64,000 nucleotides of DNA. Source: Rhizobium chutanense (GTDB lineage Bacteria > Pseudomonadota > Alphaproteobacteria > Rhizobiales > Rhizobiaceae). Below, one piece after another: positions 28,551 to 38,254 of this stretch. Below the pieces are notes generated by a model. The model was not told the origin of the DNA and searched no databases. It saw only the letters and a program-made list of their open reading frames with translations. The number at the start of each line of letters is the position of its first letter. The first letter of the stretch is position 1. The position numbers and the translations under genes are program-made. The stretch covers positions 62,001 to 126,000 of the forward strand of contig NZ_NWSV01000008.1 of the NCBI RefSeq assembly GCF_002531935.1, given 5' to 3'.

Positions 28551-29117
28551 CTACTGGGCAGCCGGAGCGGGAGCCGCAGCCGGAGCGGCCGGGCTGTCGG
28601 TTGCCGGCGGCGGCGCCTTGATGACCTTGGAAAGCTCGGCATTGCTCTGCTTTTCCAGGTCGCGGGAAATGCCCTGCGCCCAAATGTCGGCAGCCTTCGC
28701 CGTCTCGCGCGAAGCGACCGGGCCGTCGCGCAGCAGCTTCTTGCCGACGTCGGAATTATAGAAATCGGCGATCGCCTTCAGTTCGTCGGTGGTGAAGGTC
28801 TTGGCATAGGTTAGCGCCGCTTCCTTCTCGAGATCGCCGCGGCGCGGCGCCAGCGCCAGCGCCTGCGCGTCGACCGTCGACGAAATGACGTCCTGGTAGT
28901 TCGGAGAATCCTGGATCAGGCCGGCCTTCAGGCGTTCGGCGAGACCGGGCAGAATGTTGTCGAACTGGGCCGTGGCACCGATGGCGTCGATCGCCGCGCG
29001 AGACGCCTTCAACTGCTCCTCGGAGACCTCCTGCGCCTTGACGGCGGAGCCGAAGGCAAGCCCGGAAAGAACGACGGTCGCAGCAGCAAGACGGCCAAGA
29101 CCTGCAATGTTCATCAT
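28551..29117 (-). CDS. Exported DUF2059 protein
   Basis: This 188-residue protein has a signal peptide ([28 protein letters not shown]). The DUF2059 core (about 70-140) contains [26 protein letters not shown], the family hallmark, and the C-terminal tail of 30 residues is Ala/Pro-rich. It is probably periplasmic; function is unknown. It begins 15 bases after the rpiA stop on the same strand, so the two are co-transcribed, an arrangement with no obvious functional logic. AGGAG lies 9 bases upstream of the first ATG. Confidence 0.87.
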   Translation of the reverse strand: MMNIAGLGRLAAATVVLSGLAFGSAVKAQEVSEEQLKASRAAIDAIGATAQFDNILPGLAERLKAGLIQDSPNYQDVISSTVDAQALALAPRRGDLEKEAALTYAKTFTTDELKAIADFYNSDVGKKLLRDGPVASRETAKAADIWAQGISRDLEKQSNAELSKVIKAPPPATDSPAAPAAAPAPAAQ

Positions 29118-29132
29118 GAGTGTATGCTCCTG

Positions 29133-29831
29133 TTATCTGTTTTTCTGCAGTGTGCGCGCACCCGCAGGACCGGCAATGATCGCAAGTGCCGCCATATTGA
29201 TAAAGAGCCCGTGTTCGACGACGCCGGGTATGGAATTCAGCTCGCTCGAAAGCGCCTCTGCATCAGGAATGCGGCCAAAAGATGCATCGATGATGTGATG
29301 GCCGCCATCCGTGGTAAACTCTCCGTCACCGGACTGGCGCAGGGTGAGTTCGCCGGAAAGACCGAGCCGGGCCGCGACCTTGTCGATCGCGATCCGCGTC
29401 GAGACGAGCCCGAACGGGTTAACCTCGATCGGCAGCGCGAAGGCGCCGAGCGTCTCGACCAGCTTGCTCTCGTCGGCGATGACGATCATCCGCTCGGAAG
29501 CGGCCGCGACGATCTTTTCGCGCAGCAGCGCGCCGCCGCCGCCCTTGATCAGCCTCAGCGCCTGATCGACCTCGTCGGCGCCGTCGATCGTCAGATCGAG
29601 TGCCGGCAGTTCATCGAGCGACTTCAAGGGAACACCGAGTTCGACGCAGAGCCGCGCCGTTCTTTCAGACGTCGGAACGCCTTCGACCCTGAAGCCGCCC
29701 GCGACCTTCTCCGCCAGCAGGCGGACAAATTCTTCCGCCGTGCTGCCCGTGCCGATGCCGAGGCGCATTCCGCTTTCGACATGGGCGAGTGCGGCCTCGG
29801 CGGCCTTGATCTTCATTTCGCGGGCATCCAT
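29133..29831 (-). CDS. rpiA: Ribose-5-phosphate isomerase A
   Basis: This 232-residue enzyme interconverts ribose 5-phosphate and ribulose 5-phosphate in the pentose phosphate pathway. Motifs are [16 protein letters not shown] (about 24-39), [10 protein letters not shown] (about 82-91, catalytic Asp) and [15 protein letters not shown] (catalytic Glu and Lys). The [18 protein letters not shown] is the usual start; the long open region upstream has no similarity. It is divergent from gph with 269 bases between starts. Confidence 0.96.
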   Translation of the reverse strand: MDAREMKIKAAEAALAHVESGMRLGIGTGSTAEEFVRLLAEKVAGGFRVEGVPTSERTARLCVELGVPLKSLDELPALDLTIDGADEVDQALRLIKGGGGALLREKIVAAASERMIVIADESKLVETLGAFALPIEVNPFGLVSTRIAIDKVAARLGLSGELTLRQSGDGEFTTDGGHHIIDASFGRIPDAEALSSELNSIPGVVEHGLFINMAALAIIAGPAGARTLQKNR

Positions 29832-30100
29832 GCGCCGCCAGCTCCGATTATTGCGTTGGATGTGCTGTTTACACGGCTCGCCTGGCAAACGAAAGTCAAA
29901 ATCATCACGGAAAATGAAAAGCCGAAACAAATGCCTGCGGCCCCCCAACCAACACAGGACGTTGCTTTCCCAAGCGTGATCGCCTACCTCAGGAACGACA
30001 TCTCATTCCAGGGGCCATCGATCGTTCCCAAGAAGACGTTCGTTGCCCTGGAAGGATCCATTGCTCCCCTGAATGACTCATCGCTCAAAGAGGCAAGCCC

Positions 30101-30811
30101 TTGACCCCTGCCCCCGTTCGCCCGGCGCTTATCGTCTTCGATCTCGACGGCACCCTTCTCGACACCCACGCGGACCTGGTCGAAAGCCTCAACCATACGA
30201 TCGCCGCCCTCAGCCTCGAACCGGTCAGCTATGACGACCTCACCCATCTCGTCGGCCAGGGCGCGCGCGTGATGATCGAGCGCGCCTGCCGGCTGCGCGG
30301 CCATCCGCTCGAAGGCGACGCCCTGCCAGCCCTGGTCGAGCGCTTCGTCGCCCACTATGCCGGCAACATGCCCGGGCGCACCGAACCCTATCCCGGCCTG
30401 GTCGCCGCGATGGACCGGCTGAAATCCGCCGGCTACCGGCTCGCCGTCTGCACCAACAAGATGGAGAGCCTCGCGCTCGGTCTGCTCGACAAACTCGGCC
30501 TGACCCATTATTTCGACGCCATATCGGGCGGCGACACCTTCGAATACCGCAAGCCCGACGCCCGCCACCTTACCGGAACCGTCGAGCGCGCCGGCGGCGA
30601 TATTTCCCGAACCGTGATGATCGGCGACAGCATCAACGATATCGCCGTGGCAAGGAACGCCGCCGTGCCGTCGATCGCCGTACCTTTCGGCTATTCCGAT
30701 GTGCCGGTGAGCACGCTGAACCCTGACCATATCATCATGCATTTCGATGAGTTGACGCCGGAACTGCTGGAGAGGTTGTTGCAGGAGTATGCGGAGAAGG
30801 TTGTGGTCTGA
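30101..30811 (+). CDS. gph: Phosphoglycolate phosphatase (HAD family)
   Basis: This 236-residue HAD-like phosphatase has motif I LIVFDLDGTLLDT (residues 10-22), motif II CTNK, motif III Lys in YRKPDARHLTG and motif IV MIGDSINDIAVA. The cap insertion between motifs I and II is alpha-helical, as in Gph. It removes 2-phosphoglycolate made in DNA repair or by Rubisco-type oxygenation. The start is TTG with AGAGG 7 bases upstream; no in-frame ATG precedes the DLDGT motif. A RIME-like repeat follows the gene. Confidence 0.9.
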   Translation: MTPAPVRPALIVFDLDGTLLDTHADLVESLNHTIAALSLEPVSYDDLTHLVGQGARVMIERACRLRGHPLEGDALPALVERFVAHYAGNMPGRTEPYPGLVAAMDRLKSAGYRLAVCTNKMESLALGLLDKLGLTHYFDAISGGDTFEYRKPDARHLTGTVERAGGDISRTVMIGDSINDIAVARNAAVPSIAVPFGYSDVPVSTLNPDHIIMHFDELTPELLERLLQEYAEKVVV

Positions 30812-30848
30812 GGTTGGAGTCTTCCTCGCCTTCTGTTGCGCCGTGAGG

Positions 30849-31020
30849 CCCCCCCTCTGTCCTGCCGGACATCTCCCCCACAAGGGGGGAGATCGGACAG
30901 AGGCCGAACCTTCGCACATCACTAACGTTGCGCAGTTTGCGGCGCCGATTGTTTGCGAGACCGGCGCTCCCAGCCAATCTCCCTCCTTGTGGGGGAGATG
31001 TCCGGCAGGACAGAGGGGGG
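30849..31020. repeat. RIME-like palindromic intergenic element
   Basis: This 172-base element has imperfect inverted ends of about 45 bases: the left end (30849-30893) contains CTGTCCTGCCGGACATCTCC and the right end (30977-31020) its complement. The middle has a smaller GC-rich dyad (GGCGCCGA). Structure and end sequence match my memory of the rhizobium-specific intergenic mosaic element RIME1. It lies between convergent gph and the L,D-transpeptidase gene. Confidence 0.85.
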
Positions 31021-31062
31021 TGCCACACGCACGCCCCTCTACATTGTTTCGTGCGCGCCGCC

Positions 31063-31094
31063 AAAAACAAAACGGGCGGCCCAAAGACCGCCCG
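31063..31094 (-). terminator. Terminator of the L,D-transpeptidase gene
   Basis: On the minus strand CGGGCGG (plus 31088-31094 complement) pairs with CCGCCCG (plus 31073-31079 complement) around an 8-base loop, followed by TTTTGTTTTT. Confidence 0.85.
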
Positions 31095-31119
31095 CCCGCA
31101 TAGCCATCAAATCCGATAA

Positions 31120-33030
31120 TCAGATCTGCGCCCCACGCGCCTTACTCGTCGCGTCGAAAGCCTTGTCGACATAGGCGTCGCGGCCATAGACGTCGTCGAA
31201 ATATTCCACCACGCCGTCCTTGTTCGGCCAGGCGGTGAAGTAGGAGACGTAAACGGGGATCTTCTGCGGCACCTTTACCGCATGGTTCTGCCCGGTGGCG
31301 ATCTGCTTGGCGACATCGTCGACCGTCGTGCCGAGAACGGCGGCTGCCATCGCGCGCGGATTGGACAGGCGAACGCAACCGTGGCTGAGAGCCCGCATAT
31401 CGCGCTTGAAGAAGCTCTTCGACGGTGTGTCGTGCATATAGATCGCGTGGCTGTTCGGGAACAGGATCTTCAGTTCGCCGAGCGCATTGTCGCTGCTCGG
31501 CGGCTGGCGCACCGACACATTGTCGGTCGAGCCGTACCAGTCGACGCTCGACGAGGCGACGGCATGGCCGTTCACCTCGACCTCATAGCCGAGCTGGTCG
31601 AGATAGTTCGGATCCGAGCGCAGCTTCGGCAGCATCTCGTTGATGATGATCGACTGCGGCACGCCCCAGAACGGGTTGAACTCGACCGTCTCGATCTCGT
31701 CGTCGAAGAAATAGGTCTGATTGTTCTTGCCGCCGACCACAACGCGCATCGACAGCTGTTCCTTGCCGTCATTGTGGTAGTAAGCCATGAAGGCCGGCTG
31801 GTTGATCATCACGTAGCGGGAACCGAGGTCCTCCGGCAGCCAGCGCGCCTGCTCCATCGCGACATCGAGCTTGTCGATCTTCGAGGCATTGCTATCGCCG
31901 CCGGTCATCGCGCGCACCGTCGCCTGGCCGATGACGCCGTCGGCCTTGAGCCCGCGTTCCTTCTGGAAGCCCTCGACCAGCGCCACGATCTCGGGCGAAT
32001 AGTCGCTGCCGCCGGCATAGGCGGCAAGCGTTGCCGCGTGGTCGGTCTTCAGCGTTTCGGAGCCGTGTTTGCCGATCGCCTTGACGATATTGGCGATCTC
32101 GGGCGAGCTGTCGCCGGGCTTCAGCAGCCCGCTGAGCGAGATGACGATCTGCTCCTCACTGCCGCCGTCGGCGGCGCGCAGCTTGGCAAGCTCCGCCTTC
32201 AGCGCCTCGAACTGCGGACCATCGGGCGACCGGCTGGCAATATAGGCGCCGGCATCCGGGCTCATGCGGGCAAGTTTCAGCACCGGCGCCAGATTGACCA
32301 CCTTGCGCTGGAAGTCGTGATAGCCGGAAATCTTGTTCGGATCGATGCGGCCGCGCACCGTGTCCTGCACGAAGGCGAGCACCTTGGCGGAGAGTTCGAG
32401 CTCGAACTGCGTCAGCGCCCGGTCGCGGGCGGCGGGATCGGGATTGGCCGGATCGATATTAGGCGTCTGGACGGCGTAGTCGGCAGGGTCGAGACCGACG
32501 GAAGCAGCATCGGCAAGGGCCGCCATCGCTGACTTCGCACGTTCGTTGATCTGGCTGCCTTCGACCCAGACGAGCGGGTTGCCGCTGTCGGCGTAATAGG
32601 CTTCGAGCGCCTTGGCGACGTCAGCATTGGCGCGCACCTTGGCCTGCGCCAGAAAACGGCGCTGCACGGCGGGTTCAGCGCTGGCATCGCCGCTTGCCGA
32701 AACATCAGCGACCGCGCCGGTGACGACAGGATCGGCAAACTTGCTGGTATCGACAAACTGCAGCGTCTCGGCTTTATAGGTATAATAACGTGGACCGCTC
32801 ACCTTTGGCAGCGGCGCTTCCGGATCGAGCCCGCCGAGCGAACCGCCGACCGCGCCACGCGGCACCGGACGGCCGGGCGCCTGATCCATGAAGATAGTGC
32901 TTTGGCTCCGCTGCCTGTCGCCGCGCAGCATGTCCATCAGTGTATAGGCATGCGCGGGTGCGGCACTCATAACTGCCACGCCACAGGAAATTGCCAATGC
33001 GGATGCCGCGCTTTTCAAAACGAACGTCAT
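31120..33030 (-). CDS. Murein L,D-transpeptidase, YcbB/LdtD-like
   Basis: This 636-residue exported enzyme has a signal peptide ending SAAPAHA, a long scaffold domain, a peptidoglycan-binding repeat (IVALVEGFQKERGLKADGVIGQATVRAM, about 340-370) and a C-terminal YkuD catalytic domain (about 400-580). The catalytic motif is IYMHDTPSKSFFKRDMRALSHGCVRL, with His, Ser and Cys in place. It forms 3-3 crosslinks or attaches proteins to peptidoglycan in the periplasm. Residues 35-130 after the signal are low-complexity Ala/Pro/Ser. GGAAG lies 6 bases upstream of the ATG. Confidence 0.93.
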   Translation of the reverse strand: MTFVLKSAASALAISCGVAVMSAAPAHAYTLMDMLRGDRQRSQSTIFMDQAPGRPVPRGAVGGSLGGLDPEAPLPKVSGPRYYTYKAETLQFVDTSKFADPVVTGAVADVSASGDASAEPAVQRRFLAQAKVRANADVAKALEAYYADSGNPLVWVEGSQINERAKSAMAALADAASVGLDPADYAVQTPNIDPANPDPAARDRALTQFELELSAKVLAFVQDTVRGRIDPNKISGYHDFQRKVVNLAPVLKLARMSPDAGAYIASRSPDGPQFEALKAELAKLRAADGGSEEQIVISLSGLLKPGDSSPEIANIVKAIGKHGSETLKTDHAATLAAYAGGSDYSPEIVALVEGFQKERGLKADGVIGQATVRAMTGGDSNASKIDKLDVAMEQARWLPEDLGSRYVMINQPAFMAYYHNDGKEQLSMRVVVGGKNNQTYFFDDEIETVEFNPFWGVPQSIIINEMLPKLRSDPNYLDQLGYEVEVNGHAVASSSVDWYGSTDNVSVRQPPSSDNALGELKILFPNSHAIYMHDTPSKSFFKRDMRALSHGCVRLSNPRAMAAAVLGTTVDDVAKQIATGQNHAVKVPQKIPVYVSYFTAWPNKDGVVEYFDDVYGRDAYVDKAFDATSKARGAQI

Positions 33031-33428
33031 ATATCTTCCAGTCCCGGTGTCATGCTGTTTTCAGCTCAAATCCCGCGAAACTCAGCGTCCGGCTCATTGA
33101 TCAGAAACCGGCCTGCGCCGCCAGCGCCGGCGGACTCAATTTTGTGTGACGGAAATCCTGCACGGCGCCGCGCAGAAGTTCACACAAAATTATGAAATTA
33201 TTAGTTAATTTTTTACCGAATTTTCGCGGCCAGACCAGTGCGGCGAAAACGCCCGAACGCATAATATTTTGAAAGTGGCCTAAAAGGCACGCCGCAAAAC
33301 CCGCGCAAACATGACTGCCGCCATCAATATTTCGCGGGGCGTCCGGTTTTCTTGTCGGGCTTTCCAACCTATAAGACCTCATCTTTCTCAGATGACCGAA
33401 AACAGCATGTAAAGGGAAGGCAAGGCCG
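33031..33428. promoter_or_regulatory. Divergent intergenic region with 12-bp inverted repeat
   Basis: This 398-base gap between the L,D-transpeptidase and fumC has no gene. It holds AATTTTGTGTGA (33138-33149) and its perfect complement TCACACAAAATT (33180-33191), 30 bases apart, followed by an AT-rich stretch (33190-33225) that looks like promoter DNA. The repeat could be a pair of operator half-sites or a long stem. Confidence 0.5.
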
Positions 33429-34820
33429 ATGACCGCAACCCGCACCGAAACCGATACTTTTGGCCCGATCGATGTCGCCGCCGACCGATATTGGGGCGCC
33501 CAGGCTGAGCGTTCGCTCGGAAATTTCAAGATCGGCTGGGAAAAGCAACCGCTGTCGATCGTGCGTGCGCTCGGCATCGTCAAGCAGGCGGCGGCCCGCG
33601 CCAACATGGCGCTCGGCCAGCTCGACCCGGCGCTTGGCAAAGCCATCGTCGATGCCGCCCAGGAAGTGATCGAGGGCAAGCTCGACGAGCATTTTCCGCT
33701 TGTCGTCTGGCAGACCGGTTCGGGTACGCAGTCCAACATGAATGCCAATGAAGTGATCTCCAATCGCGCTATAGAAATGCTCGGCGGCGTCATGGGTTCC
33801 AAGAAGCCGGTGCATCCGAACGATCACGTCAATATGAGCCAGTCGTCGAACGACACTTACCCAACGGCGATGCACATTGCCTGTGCGGAACGGATCGCCC
33901 ACCACCTGCTGCCGTCCCTGAAGCATCTGCATGCCGCCCTCGACATGAAGGTCATCGAATTCAGCCACATCATCAAGATCGGCCGTACCCACACCCAGGA
34001 TGCCACGCCGCTGACGCTCGGCCAGGAATTTTCAGGTTATGCCGCGCAGGTGGGCTCGGCCATCAAGCGCATCGAAATGACCCTGCCCGGCCTCTGCGAA
34101 CTCGCCCAGGGCGGCACCGCCGTCGGCACCGGTCTCAACGCGCCGGTGGGTTTTGCCGAAAAGGTCGCCGAAGAAATCGCCGCCATAACAGCCATGCCCT
34201 TCGTCACCGCGCCGAACAAGTTCGAGGCGCTTGCCTCGCATGACAGCATGGTTTTTTCCCATGGCGCCATCAACGCAGCGGCGGCTGCCCTTTTCAAGAT
34301 CGCCAACGACATCCGCCTGCTCGGCTCCGGCCCTCGCGCCGGCCTCGGCGAACTGGCACTGCCGGAAAACGAACCCGGCTCCTCGATCATGCCCGGCAAG
34401 GTCAACCCGACCCAGTGCGAGGCGCTGACGCAGGTCTGCATCCACATCTTCGGCAATCATGCGGCGCTGACCTTCGCCGACAGCCAGGGCCATTTCGAAC
34501 TCAACGTCTACAATCCGATGATGGCCTATAATTTCCTGCAGTCGGTGCAGTTGCTCGCCGACGCCGCCGTCTCCTTCACCGACAATTGCGTCGTCGGCAT
34601 CGAGGCGCGCGAGGACAATATCAGGGCCGGCCTCGAGCGCTCGCTGATGCTGGTCACCGCGCTTGCCCCCAAGATCGGTTACGACGCCGCCGCCAAAATC
34701 GCCAAGACCGCCCACAAGAACGGCACGACGCTGAAGGAAGAGGCGCTCGCCAGCGGCCTGGTGACGTCGGAAGAGTATGACGCGATCGTCCGCCCCGAGA
34801 CGATGATCGGACCGAAATAG
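33429..34820 (+). CDS. fumC: Fumarate hydratase, class II
   Basis: This 463-residue iron-independent fumarase converts fumarate and malate. Motifs are [19 protein letters not shown] (about 97-115), [34 protein letters not shown] (about 183-202) and the superfamily signature [13 protein letters not shown] (about 318-330). GGGAAGG lies 9 bases upstream. A class I iron-sulfur fumarase is encoded 1.4 kb downstream on the same strand, with an adhesin-like gene between them on the other strand. FumC would keep the cycle running when iron-sulfur enzymes fail. Confidence 0.96.
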   Translation: MTATRTETDTFGPIDVAADRYWGAQAERSLGNFKIGWEKQPLSIVRALGIVKQAAARANMALGQLDPALGKAIVDAAQEVIEGKLDEHFPLVVWQTGSGTQSNMNANEVISNRAIEMLGGVMGSKKPVHPNDHVNMSQSSNDTYPTAMHIACAERIAHHLLPSLKHLHAALDMKVIEFSHIIKIGRTHTQDATPLTLGQEFSGYAAQVGSAIKRIEMTLPGLCELAQGGTAVGTGLNAPVGFAEKVAEEIAAITAMPFVTAPNKFEALASHDSMVFSHGAINAAAAALFKIANDIRLLGSGPRAGLGELALPENEPGSSIMPGKVNPTQCEALTQVCIHIFGNHAALTFADSQGHFELNVYNPMMAYNFLQSVQLLADAAVSFTDNCVVGIEAREDNIRAGLERSLMLVTALAPKIGYDAAAKIAKTAHKNGTTLKEEALASGLVTSEEYDAIVRPETMIGPK

Positions 34821-34853
34821 GGCAGCAGAGGTGGTCTGCCCCACTTCTCTTCC

Positions 34854-34988
34854 CTCATTCCTGTGCTCGTCACAGGAATCCAGCCACGGCGCGTCTGCGC
34901 CGTGAGTGAATCAATACTTCAAGGGAAAGAGTCTTTTGCGCCCAAGGACTTGGACGCACTGGATTCCTGTGACGAGCACAGGAATGAG
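34854..34988. repeat. Palindromic intergenic repeat, copy B (inverted relative to copy A)
   Basis: This element has the same ends as the one at 10063-10197 (CATTCCTGTGCTCGTCACAG and its complement), and the same two internal hairpins appear in reverse order, CACGGCGC/GCGCCGTG first and then GCGCCCAAG/TTGGACGC. Length is again 135 bases. It follows fumC. Two inverted copies 24.8 kb apart could support inversion of the DNA between them. Confidence 0.88.
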
Positions 34989-35091
34989 GGAGATGGAGGT
35001 GGCCGTTCTCGCGAAATTTCCAGCCGACGCGGATAAAGCCATCCGCCTGCCGGCGCCGGCCGAGCCAACCCCTCGGCACATCCGGCAAACC

Positions 35092-35919
35092 TCAAACCAA
35101 CAGCGAAAAATTGTCCATCACCACCGAATTGCCCATGAAGTCGAAACGGATTTCCTCGATGTCTTCGATATCAACCTCGAGATTGGGACCTGTGACCTCA
35201 AGCTCCTGCTGATAGACGATCTGCCCGTCGTTCAGGGCGGTGAGCGTCAGGTGAAATGGCGCTGCCGACAATTCGGCGATCGAAACGCTCTGAAAGGTGA
35301 ACTCCCCGCCGTCGAGCAGTTTCAGGCTGACGGGCTGAGAACCCGGCGATAGAACGGTATCGCTGAAACCATCCTCGGTAATGGCGTCGACGCCCGGGAT
35401 CGTATCATAGACGAAGCCGTTCAGAAGCGTCACCTCGTGGCTGCCGTTCACCGCGAGCGCAAAGCCCCGGTAATTGGGCAGGGAGAAATTATCTGCCCTC
35501 GATGTGACGCCCATATCGTCGAAATCCAGGACTTCATGGTATTTTTCGCCTTCGTTGACGCCGTCGATCGCGAGGGTCAACACGCCGAGATCCGTCCCCC
35601 CCGAGCCATCGGACATCTTGTAGCTCAGCTTCTCGATGAGCTGATCCTGCTTCGCTAAATTCTTCACGACGTCGAGCGTGTAGTCCAGCTCGTAGGTGAA
35701 GTGACCGTCGGGTTTCACTTTGAAGGTTCCGTACTCGCCCGTGATGATCGTTTCGTGGTCGGGCCCATGTTTGGCGTCGATCCGCACGCCATTGACGAAG
35801 CGAACATACATGTCCGCTCCCTCGGGATCGCTGGCGAGGCGCAGCAGATCCCCGCGGATCCAATCGTGTTCGAAAAAAACGAGAAGGTCGTCGACAGCAG
35901 TTGGCCTTGCATTTGTCAT
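35092..35919 (-). CDS. VCBS/cadherin-like domain protein
   Basis: This 275-residue protein has no N-terminal signal peptide and two beta-rich parts. Residues about 15-130 follow the VCBS pattern: YVRFVNGVRI, GEYGTFKVKPDGHFTYELDYTLD and LSYKMSDGSGGTDLGVLTLAIDG. Residues about 140-275 are a lectin-like beta sandwich (SRADNFSLPNYRGFALAVNGS... VVMDNFSLLV). Single-VCBS proteins of rhizobia, such as the Rap proteins, leave through type I secretion and bind polysaccharide; that role here is inference. No secretion genes are adjacent. It is flanked by the two fumarase genes. Confidence 0.72.
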   Translation of the reverse strand: MTNARPTAVDDLLVFFEHDWIRGDLLRLASDPEGADMYVRFVNGVRIDAKHGPDHETIITGEYGTFKVKPDGHFTYELDYTLDVVKNLAKQDQLIEKLSYKMSDGSGGTDLGVLTLAIDGVNEGEKYHEVLDFDDMGVTSRADNFSLPNYRGFALAVNGSHEVTLLNGFVYDTIPGVDAITEDGFSDTVLSPGSQPVSLKLLDGGEFTFQSVSIAELSAAPFHLTLTALNDGQIVYQQELEVTGPNLEVDIEDIEEIRFDFMGNSVVMDNFSLLV

Positions 35920-36174
35920 GGGAAGCCCCGGCAGGTTAACGCTGCCGGGAATATGAACCGGCCTCGAACCGAAAGCAACCTGAAGTCGTCGACTTGACGG
36001 CAAATGTCGATTTCACCCTTACGTTTACTCGCCTACCGTGTGCGACCTGCCGACTGCAAAACGCGGCACGACACGTCCCCACCAGAGTCCGCCGCATCCT
36101 GATTGCTTTTGCAACGCGGGAGATTTAGACCGGTTCCAATTTAGCGACGCACGCCCAGCAGAAAGGTCACTTCG

Positions 36175-37782
36175 ATGGCTGACGATCTCTTCCCCCTCGG
36201 CAAGGATGCCACCCCTTATCGCAAGATCAGCGGTGATTACGTCTCGGTCGACAGCTTCAAGGGCCAGGAGATCCTGACCGTCGAGCCGGAAGGCATCCGC
36301 CTGCTTGCCGAAACCGCCTTTGCCGACATCAACCACCTGCTGCGCCCCGGCCATCTGAAGCAGCTCGCCGCAATTCTCGACGATCCCGAGGCAACCGACA
36401 ACGACCGTTTCGTCGCTTACGATCTGCTGAAGAATGCCAATATCGCCGCCGGCGGCGTGCTGCCCATGTGCCAGGATACCGGCACGGCGATCATTATGGG
36501 CAAGAAGGGCCGCAGGGTCTGGACCGAGGGCGAGGATGCGGCAGCGCTTTCCAAGGGCGTTCTCGACGCCTACGAGAAGAAGAACCTCCGCTACTCGCAG
36601 CTCGCGCCCATCAAGATGTTCGAGGAAAAGAACACCAGGAACAACCTGCCGGCGCAGATCGATATCTATGAGGAAGGCACCGACTCTTACGACTTCCTCT
36701 TCGTCGCCAAGGGCGGCGGTTCGGCCAACAAGACCTTTCTCTACCAGGGCACGCCGTCGCTGCTGACGCATGACCGGATGATCGACTTCCTTAAGGAGAA
36801 GATCCTGACGTTGGGAACGGCAGCCTGTCCCCCCTACCATCTGGCGATCGTCATCGGCGGCACATCGGCCGAAATGAACCTCAAAACCGTCAAGCTCGCC
36901 TCGACCCGTTATCTCGACGAACTGCCGACCGAAGGGTCCGAGAGCGGCCACGCCTTCCGCGACGTCGAAATGGAAAAGGAAATCCACAAGCTGACGCAGC
37001 AGATGGGCGTCGGCGCCCAGTTCGGCGGCAAGTATTTCTGTCATGATGTCCGTGTCATCCGCCTGCCCCGCCACGGCGCCTCGCTGCCGATCGGCCTCGG
37101 CGTCTCCTGTTCCGCCGACCGCCAGGCCAAGGGCAAGATCACCCGCGACGGCATCTTCGTCGAACAGTTGGAAAGCGATCCGTCGAAATACATGCCCGAG
37201 ATCGACGAGGCGAAACTGTCGGAATCGACCGTCCGTATCGACCTCAACCGGCCGATGGCCGAAGTGCTTGCCGAGCTTTCGAGGCATCCTGTCAAGACCC
37301 GCCTGTCGCTCACCGGCACCATCATCGTCGCCCGCGACCTGGCGCACGCCAAGATCCGTGAACGGCTGGAAAAGGGCGAAGGCATGCCGGATTACCTGAA
37401 GAACCACCCGGTCTATTATGCCGGCCCCGCCAAGACGCCGGCCGGCTACGCCTCCGGCTCCTTCGGCCCGACAACGGCCGGCCGCATGGATAGCTACGTC
37501 GACCAGTTCCAGTCCTTCGGCGGTTCGATGGTGATGCTCGCCAAGGGCAATCGTTCGCGCGCCGTGCGCGAGGCCTGTAAGAAACATGGCGGCTTCTACC
37601 TCGGCTCGATCGGCGGCCCCGCCGCCCGCCTCGCCCAGGACTGCATCCGCAAGGTCGAAGTGTTCGAATATCCCGAACTCGGTATGGAAGCGGTCTGGAA
37701 GATCGAAGTCGAAGACTTCCCCGCCTTCATCGTCATCGACGACAAGGGCAATGATTTCTTCCAGGAATTGAATCTGGGGTAA
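36175..37782 (+). CDS. fumA: Fumarate hydratase, class I (iron-sulfur)
   Basis: This 535-residue class I fumarase of the fused alpha-beta type has the cluster ligand Cys in [14 protein letters not shown] (about 95-110), conserved [37 protein letters not shown] and, in the beta part, [31 protein letters not shown] (about 440-470). The labile [4Fe-4S] cluster makes it oxygen- and iron-sensitive. The start MADDLFPLG follows GCAGAAAGG about 8 bases upstream. It is unrelated to fumC at 33429. Confidence 0.95.
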   Translation: MADDLFPLGKDATPYRKISGDYVSVDSFKGQEILTVEPEGIRLLAETAFADINHLLRPGHLKQLAAILDDPEATDNDRFVAYDLLKNANIAAGGVLPMCQDTGTAIIMGKKGRRVWTEGEDAAALSKGVLDAYEKKNLRYSQLAPIKMFEEKNTRNNLPAQIDIYEEGTDSYDFLFVAKGGGSANKTFLYQGTPSLLTHDRMIDFLKEKILTLGTAACPPYHLAIVIGGTSAEMNLKTVKLASTRYLDELPTEGSESGHAFRDVEMEKEIHKLTQQMGVGAQFGGKYFCHDVRVIRLPRHGASLPIGLGVSCSADRQAKGKITRDGIFVEQLESDPSKYMPEIDEAKLSESTVRIDLNRPMAEVLAELSRHPVKTRLSLTGTIIVARDLAHAKIRERLEKGEGMPDYLKNHPVYYAGPAKTPAGYASGSFGPTTAGRMDSYVDQFQSFGGSMVMLAKGNRSRAVREACKKHGGFYLGSIGGPAARLAQDCIRKVEVFEYPELGMEAVWKIEVEDFPAFIVIDDKGNDFFQELNLG

Positions 37783-37834
37783 CTGCGGCAGGCTCTTCTG
37801 CCGGCAGAAAACGCGACATGCACCGGCACCTCAC

Positions 37835-38023
37835 CTATCGTGACGGTGCCGCAGACGGCGTTTTGCTCAGAAAATCCGTTGCTCCCACCACATCCCCGTC
37901 ATCCACCCCCGCAAGGATCTCGGTGCGGAAGGCCAAGAAGCCGGTGTGCTCCAGCAGTAAGGCGCCGAAGGCGAGAATGGTGAAGGCGAAGATGGCGAAA
38001 GAAGTATGACGGGATGTTTCCAT
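37835..38023 (-). CDS. Possible small membrane protein
   Basis: This 62-codon frame, METSRHTSFAIFAFTILAFGALLLEHTGFLAF..., has one hydrophobic segment (about 8-30) followed by an acidic stretch (GVDDGDVVGATD). A GAGA lies 5-8 bases upstream of the ATG. It resembles a single-pass small inner-membrane protein, but no family is recognised and the opposite strand is also open. Confidence 0.4.
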   Translation of the reverse strand: METSRHTSFAIFAFTILAFGALLLEHTGFLAFRTEILAGVDDGDVVGATDFLSKTPSAAPSR

Positions 38024-38254
38024 GATCTCACGAGAAGAACTGTAAGTTTTTCACACATTCATTCCCGTCAAGCGGGTACGCATTGTCCCGTTTAAAATGC
38101 GTTTTTCGGTGGAGAATCATAGGCCTGATCGAAGTACTGCCCCATTGCGAAGTTGTCGTATGTAATCTTTGGTATATGTCGCTTTAATCTTTTCCCAAGA
38201 AATTTAAGCTAACAACTAAAATATTGCCTTCGAATATATGAGGAGTATCGCCGG
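38024..38254. other. Upstream region of the GGDEF gene
   Basis: This AT-rich stretch has no gene. It probably holds the promoter of the diguanylate cyclase; the last bases give the ribosome binding site GAGGAG (38240-38245). No operator-like repeat was noticed. Confidence 0.4.

Noticed and set aside
35920..37587. Long minus-strand frame opposite the class I fumarase
   Set aside because: It is antisense to an intact fumarase whose catalytic motifs are all present; the frame has no start context and no family.
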